From assembly GCF_042453785.1 (NCBI RefSeq), contig NC_091672.1:5246001-5310000 (forward strand): a DNA stretch of 64,000 nt, given 5' to 3'. The position numbers and the translations under genes are program-made. Below the pieces are notes generated by a model that made no database searches, was not told the DNA's origin, and saw only the letters and a list, made by a program, of their open reading frames with translations. This stretch comes from Malus domestica (lineage: Eukaryota; Streptophyta; Magnoliopsida; Rosales; Rosaceae). Of this stretch, positions 63,001 through 64,000 are shown piece after piece; positions within the stretch are counted from its first letter, which is position 1, and each line of letters begins with the position of its first letter.

Positions 63001-64000
63001 TTTTTTTTTTTCTTTCGGTTACGGTGGTTTGGACATGTGCAAAGAAGGCCTATTGATGCTCCGGTTAGAAGATGCGACTACGGGACAGAGGTTTAGGGCC
63101 GAAGGGGTAGAGGAAGACCTAGGAAGAGACTCTAAGAAAAGACTTAAGTACTTGGATCTAACGGAGGACATGACATAGAACCGGGGGCAATGGCGTTCTA
63201 GGATTCATATAGCCGACCACACTTGGTGGGAAAAGGCTTTGTTTTTTTTGTTGAGAAAAAGAAAGGAACAAAAAGAACCATATTGATAGGGGTTAATCCA
63301 TCTTTCAGCATCCAGTCATAAAACAAAATTAAAATTAGATTGAAACCCATTAGGCAAAGACAAGCTTTCACCTGAATTTATACAAAATGTGAAGAAATAT
63401 ATTTTACATGGTACACTTTTGTTTTCAGCTAAGAAGCATACCTTCATAGTAAAACATCACAGTTTCAATGTTTCATGTATAAACACAGATGAAGCTAAAG
63501 GAGGAAGATGAGCTTCCAGTACCAACCTTAACCATAGTGTCCCGCATAAAATCATATTCAAATCGCTTTAGCTGAAGTTGAAGAACGGGAGGGAAGTCAA
63601 TAAACAGAACACCCTTCTTAGCATCCTGGAATAAACATCCAAAATATTCCTTGAGAGCAATATTGTAAATTTTTAATATCGAAGAAATATATGTAAGAAT
63701 ACTTGCTTCAGCAAGCGATTTAATGGAAAGAAAAAACTGAGGACGCATCCAATCAGAATTTAAAATATATCATGCATGACACCACCAACACATGTTTTCG
63801 GAACATATATTAAATACTTCACTGCAGAGGAAACAATGTAAACCCTAGTTTTGGAAATAATGCAACTACGAGCAGCCTCAGATTATATGTATAGTATAAA
63901 TGCAGCCCCCCGAAAGTGATTCGGTAATTAACCTGCAAACCATGTTCTTCGGCATGGTATTTATTGTCACCCTCAAGACGTTCAACTTCCACATACTTGT
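57073..64000 (-). CDS. UBP12: Ubiquitin carboxyl-terminal hydrolase 12/13 (USP7-type), 3' part
   Basis: About 25 exons can be followed from the window edge to the TAA at 57073-57075. The first seen codes VEVERLEGDNKYHAEEHGLQ (about 64000-63933). Next come exons at about 63627-63526 (FIDFPPVLQLQLKRFEYDFM), 62811-62698, 62177-62098 and 61799-61720. The 62,1xx exon holds the catalytic His box GGVHGGHYYAFIRP, His codon 62136-62138. Then follow the USP7-type C-terminal ubiquitin-like regions: FQRFWIWAKRQNHTYRPNRP (about 60940-60880), YDVVEKLARQIGLEDPTKIR-type sequence (59270-59200), ELSHPNAELRLLEVFYHKIY (about 58525) and DRLIHVYHFTKDTAQNQ (about 57920). The last exons are 57316-57230 (YGAWEQYLGLEHSDNAPKRA) and 57114-57073 (NRHTYEKPVKIYN). 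The MATH domain and catalytic Cys box are outside the window. The frame is open throughout. UBP12/13 remove ubiquitin from targets in flowering-time, clock, jasmonate and immune control. I cannot tell UBP12 from UBP13. Confidence 0.95.
57972..58181 (-). other. GC-AG intron of the UBP12-type gene
   Basis: On the minus strand the exon ends GCAGAGGAG and the intron begins GCAAGTTC; it ends CAG before ATTCCAGAAG. Joining gives RAEEIPEEEKN, the sequence expected for the family. No GT donor nearby preserves this reading. The AG|GCAAGT context is the consensus for natural GC donors. Confidence 0.8.
63018..63249 (+). mobile_element. LINE 3' fragment in an intron of the UBP12-type gene
   Basis: It matches 53848-54080 of the other LINE copy almost base for base (GGACATGTGCAAAGAAGGCC, CGAAGGGGTAGAGGAAGACC, GCGTTCTAGGATTCATATAG). 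A short deletion near 63122 and an in-frame TAG near 63094 disrupt it. It is antisense to the host gene, in the intron between exons 63627-63526 and 62811-62698, and ends in a GTTTTTTTTGTTG remnant tail. Confidence 0.88.

Overview
This window is plant nuclear DNA. It has intron-containing genes with close Arabidopsis counterparts (AMP1, ANT1, UBP12/13), a nuclear tRNA-Arg gene, and many decayed retrotransposons, MITEs and SINE-like repeats. The retroelement and plant-mobile-domain sequences resemble ones I associate with apple/pear (Rosaceae, Maleae). That placement is a recollection, not a search result.

Layout. 1-11,591: the 3' part of a large Ty3/gypsy element. It has pol on the + strand with nine stops but no frameshift, then an antisense spliced gene with a plant mobile domain, tandem-repeat and microsatellite spacers, a second antisense coiled-coil ORF, and a 708-bp 3' LTR. 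11,592-13,242: LTR-like sequence in the opposite orientation. 13,770-15,607: a SAM-domain gene carrying one in-frame stop. 17,580-20,527: an intact three-exon ANT1-type amino acid transporter. 20,530-29,660: gene-poor DNA with MITEs, SINE-like repeats and a four-arm palindrome. 29,668-34,149: a complete ten-exon AMP1-type glutamate carboxypeptidase II homologue with a SINE in intron 7. 35,196-39,509: an LTR-like block, then a complete hAT element with an 8-bp target duplication.

40,144-47,074: two broken tandem copies of an S-domain receptor-like kinase gene separated by LTR-like DNA. 47,075-49,891: an LTR-less Ty1/copia fragment (antisense). 49,926-49,998: tRNA-Arg(CCU). 50,124-52,961: a SKA3-like kinetochore gene with a U12-type intron and several frameshifts. 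53,410-54,103: a LINE 3' fragment. 57,073-64,000: the 3' two-thirds of a UBP12/13 (USP7-type) deubiquitinase gene on the minus strand, running off the window.

The host genes are unrelated housekeeping or developmental loci and do not form a pathway. The unusual material is in the mobile DNA (antisense cargo genes in a gypsy element, nested and palindromic MITEs) and in two non-standard introns (a U12-type GT-AG intron and a U2-type GC-AG intron).
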